Source of the DNA: Vitis vinifera
Taxonomy: Eukaryota > Streptophyta > Magnoliopsida > Vitales > Vitaceae
Length of the DNA: 64,000 bases
Reading direction: 5' to 3'
NCBI RefSeq assembly: GCF_030704535.1
Contig: NC_081811.1
Span: 4,877,001-4,941,000, forward strand
Part shown: piece after piece, positions 1 to 15,439 of the stretch
Layout: each line of letters starts with the position of its first letter
Position numbering within the stretch: position 1 is the stretch's first letter
Made by a program: the position numbers and the translations under genes
Notes under the pieces: model-generated
Told to the model about the DNA's origin: nothing
Seen by the model: the letters and a program-made list of their open reading frames with translations, nothing else
The model's database searches: none

Positions 1-213
1 AAAAAATAATTTTTAAAAGCCTATTTTCAAAAATCAACGTTAATTTTAACTCATTGGGCTTGGAGCAACCTTGTTGGCCCAATAAGTCCCTATAAGATTG
101 GAGGGGCATTTCAGTCATTCTATGGACAAGGCTGACATATTCCTCCAATCATCATGAGGATCATTCCCACCCACCATGTGACGCACGCGTGGTGACCTCA
201 GCATTATACTTTT

Positions 214-223
214 GCCACGTGGC
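214..223. promoter_or_regulatory. Perfect G-box palindrome (GCCACGTGGC)
   Basis: The ten-base palindrome GCCACGTGGC contains the ACGT core bound by plant bZIP and bHLH factors. A second perfect ACGT palindrome, TGACGTCA (C-box/CRE type), lies at 347-354. The pair within 140 bp suggests a promoter of a gene beyond the left edge, but no transcript start can be assigned from this window. Confidence 0.4.
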
Positions 224-3200
224 AATCTTTTTGTTTATTTTAATGGAAGATGCCCTTTTGGTTTCATGTGGAATGATAGACTAATTTAATTTAATTTAAT
301 TTTATCACATGTCTGTGACATAATATGGAATTTTATAACCTACTTTTGACGTCATGGCAAGTAGTTGTATATCATAAATATTTAAAACCCATTTACTAGG
401 TATTTTATTAAAATATTTGAATTTATAACATTTAAAAAAAAAAATTTAAGTTTTTTCTTAAATAATTTTTCAAAAATCATTTTAAATGATTTTCAAAAAT
501 TTTTAAATACCTTATTTTTATAAATAAATAAATAAAAAATTTTTAACTCTTTATAAAATCAATTTACAATACATTCATACTCAGTAGTGTTTTATGAAAC
601 TTAATAATTATTATTTAATAATTTAAATTGATTCTATATTAAATTATACTTAAATTATTAACTTAAAACTTATTACTTAATTTTTATTTTAAATATTAAA
701 GTTATTAAATCATCACATTTATATATATTTATTCTCATAAATAATAACTAAGGTAAAAATATGTAATAATAAAAATCGTAAAGTAACAAAAGAAATTATG
801 AAGGTAATTAAGATAAATAAAGGTAAAAATATAAAATGAAGACGTGAACATAAAAATAAATATTTTTTATTTTTTAACTTTAAGTCATACCATTAAATTA
901 TTTTATCAATTATACTTAATTTACTTGATAACTTAAATTTAAGTTTGTAAGTTGATTTACCTAACTTCATATATTTCTTATTAGAAGAATTTCAATCTCC
1001 ATAACAAAATATTGCATAACTCTTTTATTCTCTCATTCAATTTTTCTTATTATCTCTCCCCACAAAAAAAAAAAAAAAAACACCTTTTTATTTTTCAAAT
1101 ATAATTTTTCCTTTCTTACTTTAATTTTTTTTATAAATATAATAGAATAGGGGAAGAGTAAAGTAGGGGGTAAAAGTAAAACTAAAAATGGAAACAAAAA
1201 AAAAAGGACAAAAGGTGAACTAAGGATTTGAAATGTTTTGGATGTGTATGAATAAGGCCCAAAAAAGAGGGGAAAAAAAAAAGCATATTCATGCACTATT
1301 TATATTTAAAAAGAAAAAACAAAAAACAAAAAGAGATGTATACCATTTCAACAAACTTCCATCCAAATAGATTTACCACATGAAAAAAAAAATGTTATTA
1401 AGCCATTTACAAAATAAATAGTACATATAAAATATCTCAAAAATTATTTTACAACAATATTATGTTTTTTTTTCCTTTTTTAGGTATAATTATTATCACT
1501 TTATTTTATAGTACATTTGACAATAAATTTAAAAACTATTTTTAATAATTTTAATATTTAAAAGATAAGATTTTTAAAATATTAAAATTATTAAAAATAC
1601 TTTCTAAAATCATTATCAAATACATCTTTAATTTATCAAAAAAAACATCGATATAAGTCACACTGCTGAGAAGAGAAAGACCTAGAAAGCATAGAAGAAG
1701 ACTTATATATATTCTAAAAAAGTCGCTTATGAGAAAGTAACAAGACACATGACGTAAAAAGACATGCATTTTAAATTTTAAAGTTAGGGGCATAAAGGTC
1801 AAAAACCAAGGGACAGAGAATTCAGAATTGACTATTGAAATCCCAAAACACATTTTTGCCCTTGTGTGATACATGTATTTCTCATGGTGTTTTGATCTTT
1901 TTATTGCACATGGGTCTGTTCATTTGGTGGGTAGGTCGATGGGGTTGGGGCACTAGTCTACCAACAAATATCAACTTTGTGGTCAACTTGATCCTAGTTG
2001 GTCCCATGTAATTGCCCCTAATGCCACATTTTTCAAAAGAGAATTGCTTTTCCACACTAATAACATGTGTCATTCCATCCACTTATTCAATTTAAATATG
2101 GGATTACTCCTTGAAGGGTGTATTTGAGCATATGATTTAAAAATGGTTTTTTATTTTAAAAAATAGAAAATCGTTTTTAAAATTTTTTAATATTGTTTTA
2201 ATGTTATTATTTAAAAATAATTTTTAAATAATAACATAAAATAAAGAATAATTTTTAGAGGACAAACATGAATTATTTTTATTATTTTTTAAAAAGAAAA
2301 AAAGAATATGAGTTTGTTTGACCATATTTTTTAAAATTTGTTTTTAAAAACTATTTTTAAGTTAAAAAATAAAAAACAATTTTAAAAAATATCACCAAAG
2401 GGCTTTTAATTATTCATGTAATATAGGTATAACCTTTTTATAACCCTTTGGATCTAGGGTGGGAAGACGAGAAGAATGAAAAAAGGGAAAAGGGTAAATT
2501 AGGGATTTTAGGTAGAATAGCTTGAAGTTAAAGAAAAATGTGGAAGATTGATTTCATGTGCATTTTTTAGTCTTTCTGTTTATTAATAAATTGAGCAAGA
2601 AAAAAAAATGCTCTTTTAATTGAATAATATTATAAATTAGATTATTTATGTAATTTTTCAATCATATAATTTTAAAAAAAATATTAATAAATATCCTAGA
2701 CATCATATGAAGGCTTAAGCCTATTTAATTCAATCCTTTTAATTAATTAATTTTTATGAACCCTTTAAAAAATTAAAATAAAAAGTAAAAAATGAACTCC
2801 TATAAGCGACCTCTCCATTCTCTGGATGTGAATTGGAGTCGATGGAGTCAATCTGGCCCCTTCAAACCAAGATTCAGACACTTTTTCTTTTCAGATTTCA
2901 TGTTCTATGAATGCATTTTTCCACCAGACAATGTGAGTGTGCCTTGTTAAATTCTCCCACCCATCTATATTATAATGTTTTTCTCTCTTTGCGAGCGATG
3001 TTCTCCATAGATTAAGAGAACCAACGAATCCAAAATTTAGATTTTTTTTTTATATATTTTACATTCTTGCTTACAGAATGATTACAGCTCTCAAAGTTTT
3101 GAATCCCCGTATTATTTATTAACTCATAATCCATTTATGTATTTAAAACTTAAACATCATGAATGTGATGTCTCATATCAAATAAGAAAGAAAGTTTTTA

Positions 3201-3583
3201 ACGCAATATAAATATATAGGTGTTTTTAATCATGTATATATATTTTAAAGTTATAAAAATTCCTTTTGAATTCCAAACAAGACGATATTTATACGATAAA
3301 AAAGTAAAGAAAAAGAAGATGTAGATAACTTTATCTTTTAAGTGGTCCTTAGGTTTCTTTTTATCATTGTATTTCCTTTTTGCTATACGTTTCCAGTTCT
3401 TAGCAGCCTCGATGCCTTGAGATAAGACAAAAAAACTTTGTACTAAGCCTGTGATTTGGAGGATTCTTTATGATATTATATGGATGTAGTGGGTCTTATG
3501 TGGGGTGTTCTTTTTGGCTTGAATTTCTATATTGTTGGGTAGCTTTAGGCAGCCTTCCACACACCCACATTGATGCTCCATTC

Positions 3584-3722
3584 CTCCATTTCTCTAGCTG
3601 TAAGAGCTTTCTAGGCCTTTGCTTTTGAAATTGGAAAGGAATCCACTGCTCTTCCCTTTACGCCATTTTTCTGGCAGTAAGAGCTTTTTAGGCCCTTGCT
3701 TTTGAAATTTGGAACAAACCCA
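3584..3722. repeat. Imperfect tandem duplication (about 80-bp period)
   Basis: Two copies of a phrase containing GTAAGAGCTTT and GCTTTTGAAAT follow each other, the first near 3600-3635 and the second near 3678-3712. They differ by several substitutions, so the duplication is old. No coding role is visible. Confidence 0.5.
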
Positions 3723-4697
3723 TATCTCTTTCCTTCATTTTCTTTCTCGGATACTGCGGATAATCATAACAGATGGATTTTTTCTTTTTTCCTTTTTCTT
3801 TTGTTTTCATTTAAGATAATCTAATGAGGATGCTTGGTTTTCACCACTCTCAGGTGGCATATGGATTCTGACTATCTGCATGCCATGATCATATATCAAT
3901 ATCTGAATTCACACAAAATTAAAGAAAGAAGATTAAAATCACTGAATCTGGATTCAGAGGTGCTTGAAGGAGCAAGTGTGAAAGGAAGACATGGAACTAG
4001 CTTGAATGGATTTTCCAACTCTTAGGCTACTGGAGAACAAAAAAAGTGGCATGGGCAAAGGATAAAAAGCTGAAAAGCATACTTGTAGTGTGGTGCAAGG
4101 GTAGGATACCTGATTCTGAAAACTATAAAATTCATGCAGAGATCCAAATCACTCATTTCTTTTGAGAATTTGCATAAAATATACCCCATCTGAAAAAGAA
4201 TTTCAATGAAAGTAACAAGTTTCAGACTTGGAAAAAGTTCAAATTCCACTGGGAGAATTGATGGGTGGAGTGTAGAAAAGGTATGTATGGTGGGTGGCAT
4301 TTGGATCCTAGCTTGTGCGCCGTCCAGGGCCTTTTTCAGAGCACGTAAGTATGCACTCAAAAGTGATGATAGTAGCCGTTGCGCATGGGCAGGAGAAAAG
4401 AGATGCTCCTCCACTTCAATACCCAATTTCTATTCAGTCCTGTTGGCCAACAAATGAAAAAATCCTCTTAGATTTAATCCACTCTCCCAAATCTTTCTCC
4501 ACCTCTAAGTCTATGATCATATTATTATAATTCCTAAACCTCGTCCTCTAAACAAAACACTCAGAATTGAGGACCAATACTCATGATCAGTATACTGAAT
4601 GAAGAGGAAGGAAAACACTTCTCAATTATCTCATAGTTAAAAATATGTACATATATGGATAATCTGTTTACAAACTGTTAACCTAGTAGTAAACTAA

Positions 4698-6523
4698 TCA
4701 GCAATGGTCTAAATAGTTTTCGAGGGCGGATCGAGGAGTGCCCTCCATCAAGCAGGAGACTGGAGGGATAGTCAGTGTTTCCAAGTCCCCATATGCATTC
4801 CAACAAAATGGATCCAACATCAATTCTCCTTGAGCAGGAAGAAGTTCCACATCCGAGAGTGTCAAGTTGGTGCATGGGACCGAGTCACTGCAAGCAAAAT
4901 GCATTGCTGGACTGCGAATGTCGTAGGTTCCTTTGATGTTGCTGTAGATTATGTTGGATACAAGCACTGCCGAGGTCTGGTTCATACACTGTTTGGCGAG
5001 GCAGTAGAACTGATCGATGATGATTGGGTTCCTAACGTTGTTCATGTGAAGATTACTGAATGTCACTCCCGATACAGCTCCTGATCCGCCTTGCCATGTC
5101 TTGATCCTAACCCCATTGTCTGAATATTTCAGAACGGAGTCTCTAACAGTGATATTGGAAACGCAGGCTCGAGAGTTGTGATTGCCTAGACTTCCAATGC
5201 TGAATGAAAGAAATCGAAAAAGATGAGTTTATGAACATTTATATGAAGGGACTAGAAATTAATATTGCAACCAATTGATCACCTAATTCCATGACTCGGT
5301 CCACATGTGATGTTCTTTATGTCTACATCATAGCAACCTGATCCAATAGAAACGCAGTCGTCACCTACAAAAGGGGATTGTGAGGATGGTAACGAGGAGA
5401 ATATATAGCTATATATATACATATATGAGGTCCTTGGGTTTTGGGCTAACCATTGGAGACTACTGAATTATATATTTTGACATTGTTGGTGTTCTCTATG
5501 TGAATCCCATCGGTATTGGGGCTTAGAGCTGGAGCTGTTATGTAAATGGATTCGATATGAACATCCCTGCAGTTATCAAACCTGAAGTTAAACTGAGGGC
5601 TGTTCTTGATTCTAAGCCCTTGGACAGTCAAGTTGGAGCTCATGAAGAACCTTATGGCCTGCATCAGAAGTACTATTTGGTAATGCTTTGAGTAATTATC
5701 ATCAAATTAACAAAAGAAATGGATACAAGCCATGTATATGACTTACAATTGGACTGTCACATGGTCCTGGCAGTGTCGTTCCATTTATTCCCTGTGTCAC
5801 CCATTTAGGACATCAGCAAAAGTCCATAAATTCGAGACGACAATGGGGGAGAGAGATTTAGCTAGAAAGTTGAGCAATACCTTATGGGGTTTGCAGGGAA
5901 GGTTCCACCAATTCTCTCCTCTCCCGTCTATAAGACCACCTCCTTGCAATGACATTTCATTGATTCTGTAAAAGACCAGCCACTGGCGCTTGCTGTTATT
6001 CTGTGGCCAGGAGTCGGGTCCATCTGGTGGCGTAAGTGTACCATCAACCTGTTCTACGGAAACCCATTAGTCTTTTTCACCTTTTGAAGGAATATAGAAT
6101 ATACCAACATGCCTGGACTAACCACATTACCTGAAAAACCAAGCGGCTTTGACAAGGACCTGTGAAAATTGTAGATTGAATCATAAAGGAGTAACCATAG
6201 GGAACAAAGACAATAGCTGACTCCTCAACTTGGCAAGCTGTGTCCCAAGCTGCCTTGAATGCCTGTGTGTCGTCTGCTATGCCATTTCCAACAGCACCAA
6301 AAGAACGTACATCGAAAACATTAGTAGAATTATAGGAATGGCCACCATTAGTTTGGTTAGCAGGCTCAGGCGGAGGGCAAGGGGGCAAGGAAATTTGGGA
6401 TACTGGGCTTGCATGAGCATGCTTATGTTTACTATGCTTATGGGATCTAGCTTGGGCAGTGGAAAAGAAGCAGCAGCAGACACAAATGCAGAAAACAAGA
6501 GACAAAACCCGGGAATACTCCAT
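4698..6523 (-). CDS. Polygalacturonase (GH28), PGX3-like
   Basis: Six exons read on the minus strand: 6131-6523, 5881-6048, 5747-5791, 5451-5658, 5283-5364 and 4698-5199, giving 465 residues in one closed frame. Residues 1 to about 24 form a hydrophobic signal peptide, followed by a His/Lys-rich stretch ([11 protein letters not shown]), so the protein should be secreted to the wall. All four GH28 signatures are present: NTDG at 250-253, GDDC at 272-275, GPSHG ending at 297, and RIK at 330-332, giving the catalytic Asp triad, His and substrate-binding Arg/Lys. It should hydrolyse alpha-1,4-galacturonosyl bonds of homogalacturonan. The basic leader and exon layout resemble the Arabidopsis At1g48100 (PGX3) branch; that assignment is from memory. 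I chose the Met that begins the signal peptide; an in-frame Met lies 12 codons upstream at 6559. Confidence 0.93.
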
Positions 6524-6706
6524 TGTTTTCGGCTCTATTAGCTTTATCACTGGCACCAACTAGATGAAAAGACCCCTTTGGGAAGCTGAAAGAAGCTTGA
6601 GACTTCCTTTGCATATAAAACCAGGGTGGACACTGGACACTAGAGCAAGTTGCAAAGGTTAACTGAGGCCTAGCGGAGGAGTGCATGCAGAATCCAAAAG
6701 GCTGAG

Positions 6707-6709
<3 letters not shown>

Positions 6710-6766
<57 letters not shown>
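6710..6766. repeat. (TA)n microsatellite upstream of the polygalacturonase
   Basis: About 28 uninterrupted TA dinucleotides lie roughly 190 bp upstream of the polygalacturonase start codon. Such runs are highly length-variable and also mimic TATA boxes, so it may affect promoter spacing. Effect on expression is inference. Confidence 0.95.
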
Positions 6767-6769
<3 letters not shown>

Positions 6770-8438
6770 ACTGCTAGTGGGAATTAAGGTCCTCCAGAGT
6801 CATCTGCACCTTACAAATTTTTTTTTAATGGTTTAATGGCGGGGAACCGACCAATTCAATGGAGAGACATAGGCCTTTTTGAAGCAAATGGAGTCTGCAT
6901 ATGGCCGTTCAGGAAAAAGGTGAACGGAATAACAAGGAAGTGATCAGATGAGTGGGCGATAAGCCCCCCATGTTCTTCCCATAACTTTAACTTTCTGTGG
7001 TCTATTCACCACTGTAGTCTATTATTCTAATCTTATTTAATGGAACCTTCTTCAATCCCAGCTTGATACCAGACCCCGTTTCTCAGAATTGGCATTGCAG
7101 TAGGCCGACACTGAAATCAATAATCTTCTTCAGTTCTCATGTATATATATTCTTGTGAAGATCTTCGTTTATGGCAATACAAAATGGATATGGCTATTGG
7201 ATTTTGAACTATACCTATATGCCATTCCTAAGAAGTCACAACTAAGAAGAGTGATTGCACTTGTCTGCCCTATCTGCATTATTGTTAAAATTTTAAAGAC
7301 GTCAGTACTGTTTCTCTTCACCATTTAGTGGTTGTGACAGAGCCCTTATGAGGAGAACATCACCAAAATCTGTTAGGCAATGTTTTAGTTACAATAAGTA
7401 CTAAGGAAAAGGAAAAAAGGAAAAATTCTAAGCTTATTTGATTTATAATAAATAAAAAAATCAATATAATTCAAATTAATTAAAAAGTGATACATTTGTA
7501 AATTGTTTAATTTTTATATTAACAAAAAAAATAAGTTGAATGAATTTGTGGAAATATATAAAAATATTTTATTAATTTAGATTTGATTTTTATTTTTATT
7601 CATTTGTTTCTTTCCTTATATTTTTTTTTACTCAATTTTCTATTTCTTATATTTTCTTGTGATTTTTGAAGAACCATGAAATATGCTTTATATCAAAATA
7701 AATTTTAAACTAATGCATTTTATCCACGTCACAAAACTGTAGTTGATAATTTAGTAATATTACAATTTTAATTTTTTTAAATGGTCAAAATCACAGTTAA
7801 TAATTATGATTTTAAACTTAAATTTAAAAAATGTAGTTATCAACTATGATTTTATATTTTAAAAATATGTATATATATATATTTGAAACCATAGTTACTA
7901 ATCAAGGTTTTGTCATTAAAAAATAAAAAAATAAAAATCCCCCATGAGATATATTAATTTGGAAATTATTTTAGAAGGAAGTTTATTTGTGTGGATTTTT
8001 TTTTCTTTTTTATTTTTTTATTTTTTGTTGGCTCAAAACACCATAGAGGGTACCTTCTACTGTAACTTGGTAGAACTCTGGATAGAAATGGCAAGTAGCA
8101 TTTGAGACCAAGCTTAATTGATGTTATACTTGGCAATTAAACCAATATTTATCATTTGATTTCCTTCACACTATCTGAAACAAATTTTTGTTAAATAGAA
8201 TTTAGAGAGCCACCCTGCTGTTGCTTTCAAACTTTCAACTATGGCCAGGCTTAGCCTGGAGAGAGGGTTTGATTTCTTGTACCTGTCACATGACTCACAT
8301 TGCCCAACCCACTTCAGGCCTTTTATTGTCTTCAGAAGGTTTATTTCACTCACTAACCCAATCTCTTCCACTATATGTGGTCCTTTTTTTCGCCCACTTC
8401 AACAGTCTTTTTGTCTGAAATGGGTTCCATTTGGTGGG

Positions 8439-8478
<40 letters not shown>

Positions 8479-9958
8479 CTCCAACTTCCATAAATTGAGA
8501 CAATCATTACTTTTCTGCTACAATGCTATTTCAGTAATCCATGAAATTTAACACCCTTGGTGGGGTTCTGGTAGATGAATTCAAGCAAATATACAACTCA
8601 AATTTTGGTAAAAACATTCTCATTGGAAGGAGTTGAAGTTCTTATATAAATCCCATTTGGAAGATCTGATTGATGAGATCAAAACAACATATGTGGGTAG
8701 ACAAAACTACAACTGAAAACCTAGTTTCATTCTTTCCCCATATGAGGTCTCCACAGAAGATGAGCCAGCCTACAAGGTCTCTTCCAAGTACCAGTTTTCA
8801 TACATTAGCAGTTATCACAGGTCCCTCTCCAAGAAAACAAGTTTGGCACAGCCCCAGTTCCAATTGCTTTTTGGTGACATTGCTGGATGTAGTTGCCTTT
8901 ATCACTCTGTTGTTCTCGCATGATAAAAAGAAGCTTTCGGTTAGGTAAAAAAAAGGCACTCTTGCATGCGAGCTGCTTTTTCAATTGTCAACCCACATTT
9001 CTCAGCCACATATGGGACTCAAATTTCTTTTTGATTGACAATTTCGGTTGAAACCCTTGTTCTACAAATGGACACATTTTGATACAAATGTGTAAAGCTG
9101 GGTTGCAAACTTTTAAGGCTTTGATTTGAGAGCAAGCGTAGAAGTTAAATATGCAGAATTGTCTGGTCCATGATATTGATTGAAGGAAGAAGTTTGATCA
9201 TTCTACCTAACAGCTCATTCAGATCAAGAAATCAGACCCATACCAGTTTTTTATTTTGACTGGTAAATCAGTTTTTATCATTCTACATAACAGCTCATTG
9301 GATGAATTTTCAGATCAACTGTGTTACACAGGTTGGTTTCTGAAAAGGTGTTTGTCAAACACACCCCTCTACTCTCTTTCAATACCCACCTTCCTTTATT
9401 TATTATTATTATTGTTTTAATGAAGTGGATGCTGAGGGAGCAAAGATGGTCGGAAAAATTCAGCAGGAAATGATAACATGACCCCATTTCAACACAAGGC
9501 ACTATATCTTCAACCTGAGGATGAAGGGGGGTGGAGCACCATATATTCATGCAATCACATACTGTGCCTCTCCTTTGCCCTTCATAAACTAGGGCAAATG
9601 ATTATCATTCACATTTTTTCACACTTTTGCCTTCAACACGAGGTTAGATTTGATAGAAAATGAAGAATTGGTTATTGGCTTTAGCCTGAGTAGTGCGATG
9701 GGTGAAAGGACATTTGGTAGTGGTGAAGCAAATTATACTTGAAAAGAAGAAAACAATCTTTGCATTCAATATACTGTTATAATTTGGGAACATATAAAGC
9801 ATAGCTTGCTTGATCTGCTTTTAGAAACAAGAAATGAATACCAGGGAAACTAAAAGGTAGAAAGAACAAATGAAGAGGAGAAAATTAAAAAATAGCTACT
9901 TCTTGATGGCAGACTGCACTTTTCTGCTGTGAACACTCATCAAGTACAAAGAACCACA
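6767..9958. other. Intergenic DNA without a recognisable gene
   Basis: Between the polygalacturonase and the kinase no exon with family features is seen. The part at 7380-8030 is very AT-rich and holds about four degenerate copies of a roughly 50-60-bp unit around the phrase TAGTTA(A/T)(C/T)AA..TATGATTTT (7735-7910). The part at 8040-9650 is less AT-rich with short open frames only; a noncoding transcript cannot be excluded. Confidence 0.5.
8439..8479. repeat. Compound (AT)n(AG)n microsatellite
   Basis: A run of AT dinucleotides passes directly into a run of AG dinucleotides. It is a typical compound plant microsatellite with no coding context. Confidence 0.95.
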
Positions 9959-12938
<2,980 letters not shown>

Positions 12939-14280
12939 TAGCTCAAGAAAAGAGAATTGAGCAGATCCCCTTCCCGATTACTCTCAAATTGATTATAGAA
13001 GTCTATAACTTACCTGCAGAAAACACACCTACCATATAGTTCCTTCATAAAAAAAAACAAACTATACCTAATACAAGCCCAGCCGCATATACCCCATAAT
13101 CACCAAACTCTATGTTCCCACAAACGGAGGACAACCAGAGAACATAAATGGAACAAGATTCTACTTAGATGTACAACCTGATTAGATAAATCATCTAATG
13201 AACTTGGACAAAAACAGAAATGGCCAGTATCAATAATAAAAAATTTTGAAATTGTTCTTGTCAAACATGAAGTTGTCAAAGGAGTAGTGCATAAATAGTT
13301 CAATAATTGAAAACCTAAATTGACCAAATCAGCTTCATTTTAAATCCATGATTCTCGGGAGAAGCCAATAATAGACATGTACAAAATCCAAATTTACATA
13401 GTTATTGGAAAAAGATAAGAAATGAAAATGCTAGCTTTTAAAAGCTTGAATCTTTAACCTTCATACTATTATTGTCAACTATTGAGCTTTGAGGTCGAGG
13501 AATTTCCATTTACAGAGACCCAAAACGACATAAACACAAAATTCAATATTTTTTTTTCTCCTTTTCTTCCATTTTCTCTGCAACCAAATGGAGGGCTGAG
13601 CAAATTTGTTTAAAAAAAAACTCAACCCCATAAGACCAAAAGTAAAAAGCTAAAAATAGAACGAGAAAGAGAGCAATTATTTTAGACAAACAAAAAATAA
13701 GAAATTCCCGAAAACACCCGGTTGGTAGCTGAGAAAACACCAGTAAACAAAAAATTTCAAAAAAAAAAAAAAAAACCCCCCGGTTAAAGTTTTTCATAGC
13801 TCAAGTTTTCAGGGAAAAAAAAATACGAAAAAATAAATTCCTGTGCAACTAAAAATTTCAGTTTTTTTTTTTCCCTTCCCTTTCCCAGACTTCCTCAGCA
13901 ACCAAACAGAACATCAGACCACAAACCCCCCACAAAAAGGGAAAGAAAAAGAAACAACCTAAATTTTTTTTTTTTTAAATGAAAACCCATAAAAGAGAAG
14001 ATCTTGAAAGATCACAATGAAAAATCACCTTATCCAAACCCACAAACACTGGGAAAAAAAAAATCAACAAAACACAGCAAATTCAAACACAAGAAGGGAA
14101 AAAAATTCCAAGAAAAAAAAAAACTATACCGAATGGGTCAGGATTCTCTGAAGCGGAAGAGATCGGTGGTTCGGAGAAAAATGCATGACCCGAATTCAGA
14201 AACAGGCAAATGAAGCGATTTCAGCAGAAGGGTATTGATCAAATCTGTTAAACCTGTGGATTTCTAGAGAGAGAGAGAGA
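12939..14280 (-). other. 5'UTR of the GSK3-like kinase with a leader intron
   Basis: A donor-like GTATAG follows position 14130 on the minus strand, and an acceptor CTGCAG ends at 13014, so a noncoding first exon at about 14130-14280 and a second leader exon at 12939-13013 are likely, with an intron of about 1.1 kb. A CT/GA tract (GAGAGAGAGAGAG) near 14263-14280 is typical of plant leaders. Leader introns are common in plant housekeeping kinases. Transcript evidence is needed for exact ends. Confidence 0.5.
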
Positions 14281-15439
14281 AGGGAGGGTGTTAGGACATT
14301 CCTGTCTGAGTTTGATGGCAAATTGGCAGTCAACAAAACAGAAAGAGCCCAAACATTTATGTCCTTTTTTTTTAAATTAATTTAACAAATCCTTTTCCAC
14401 AGTCTCTTCTTTTTGACCATTCAAACGCTGCTTTCAACTTTCTCTTTCTTTTTTGTTTCTTTATTATTATTTTTCTTTTCAAGTGTTTTATCCATTTGAA
14501 TAGAGTATTAAAGTCCATTTTAGTTAACTAATCCAATCATTTTCAACCACATAAAGAAATTTCTGAAACAGTCAATCCTTCCCTAATTTCACATGAGAAG
14601 GAGCCAAAATAGGATTCATAAATATGTTGGTGTTGGCATGCCTAAACTTAAGCAATGTCATGTTGTGACTTTGAAAACTTACTCATGGTAGCGGTTATGG
14701 CTTTCAAAGACGCACACAGGTGGAAACTTCGTTGAGACGGCCTTAAGGAGATCAAAGCAGAGGTTGAATGGCTTGAGTGCAACAAGCTTGTATGTGATGG
14801 GTAGCATGTAATGTCATCAGTGCACACAGTATTGTTGGTATACGTTGCATAAGTTGGGGCATGACAACTGTTGGAAGCATAAGTTGGCCGGGCCATGACA
14901 TGTGGTGGTACACTCATGTAGGTTGAGCATGACAAGTGTTGGAAGTTGGTACTTTAATGAGTTTCTTAAGTTGCTAGAAGTTGAAGAATTTTCCAAGTGA
15001 TGGACGCTTTTCCAAATTTTCTATAATTAGAGAAAATTCATTATACTTATGGAAACATATTTGAGATCTCACTCTTACATGTTGGAAATGACTTAGAATG
15101 TCCTTTAAAGGGGGAGGATGGGTTGTGGCCTCACTAGGAACAACTCAAGGGTAATGACTGTGGGATAGCAAATGCATACTCTTGATACATCAAACCTCTT
15201 CACGAATAAGTGCAAGGCGTTATTAGGACTTGTAGTGTATAATGGGCACATAGACATGATACGTGTTAAATGTAGGCTATTGTAATGACTTGGGTTTGAT
15301 TAAGAGTTGATTAATTTTGTTAATTTTATTGATGAAAATTAATGAATTTATTTAATTGAGAATAAGAAGTGGTGGAGTCTATGTTATTTTGAAAAGCAAG
15401 CTGATAGCTTGCTCAGTTGTGTGCTTGAAGAGAGTGGCT

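Larger units (their letters stand above)
1..4677. other. AT-rich intergenic DNA, no gene seen
   Basis: I find no convincing coding exon here. Open frames are short and lack family features. Most of it is AT-rich with A/T homopolymers and short fold-back stretches, for example around 2120-2400, which may be worn MITEs. The only non-AT-rich pieces are 1-370, which holds promoter-like palindromes, about 1790-2080, and 3340-4450, which contains an imperfect direct duplication. Confidence 0.6.

Noticed and set aside
1033-1296. 87-codon Phe-rich frame
   Set aside because: It is the translation of A/T homopolymers, not a protein.
6230-6541. 103-codon plus-strand frame in the polygalacturonase first exon
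   Set aside because: Antisense to a well-supported coding exon.
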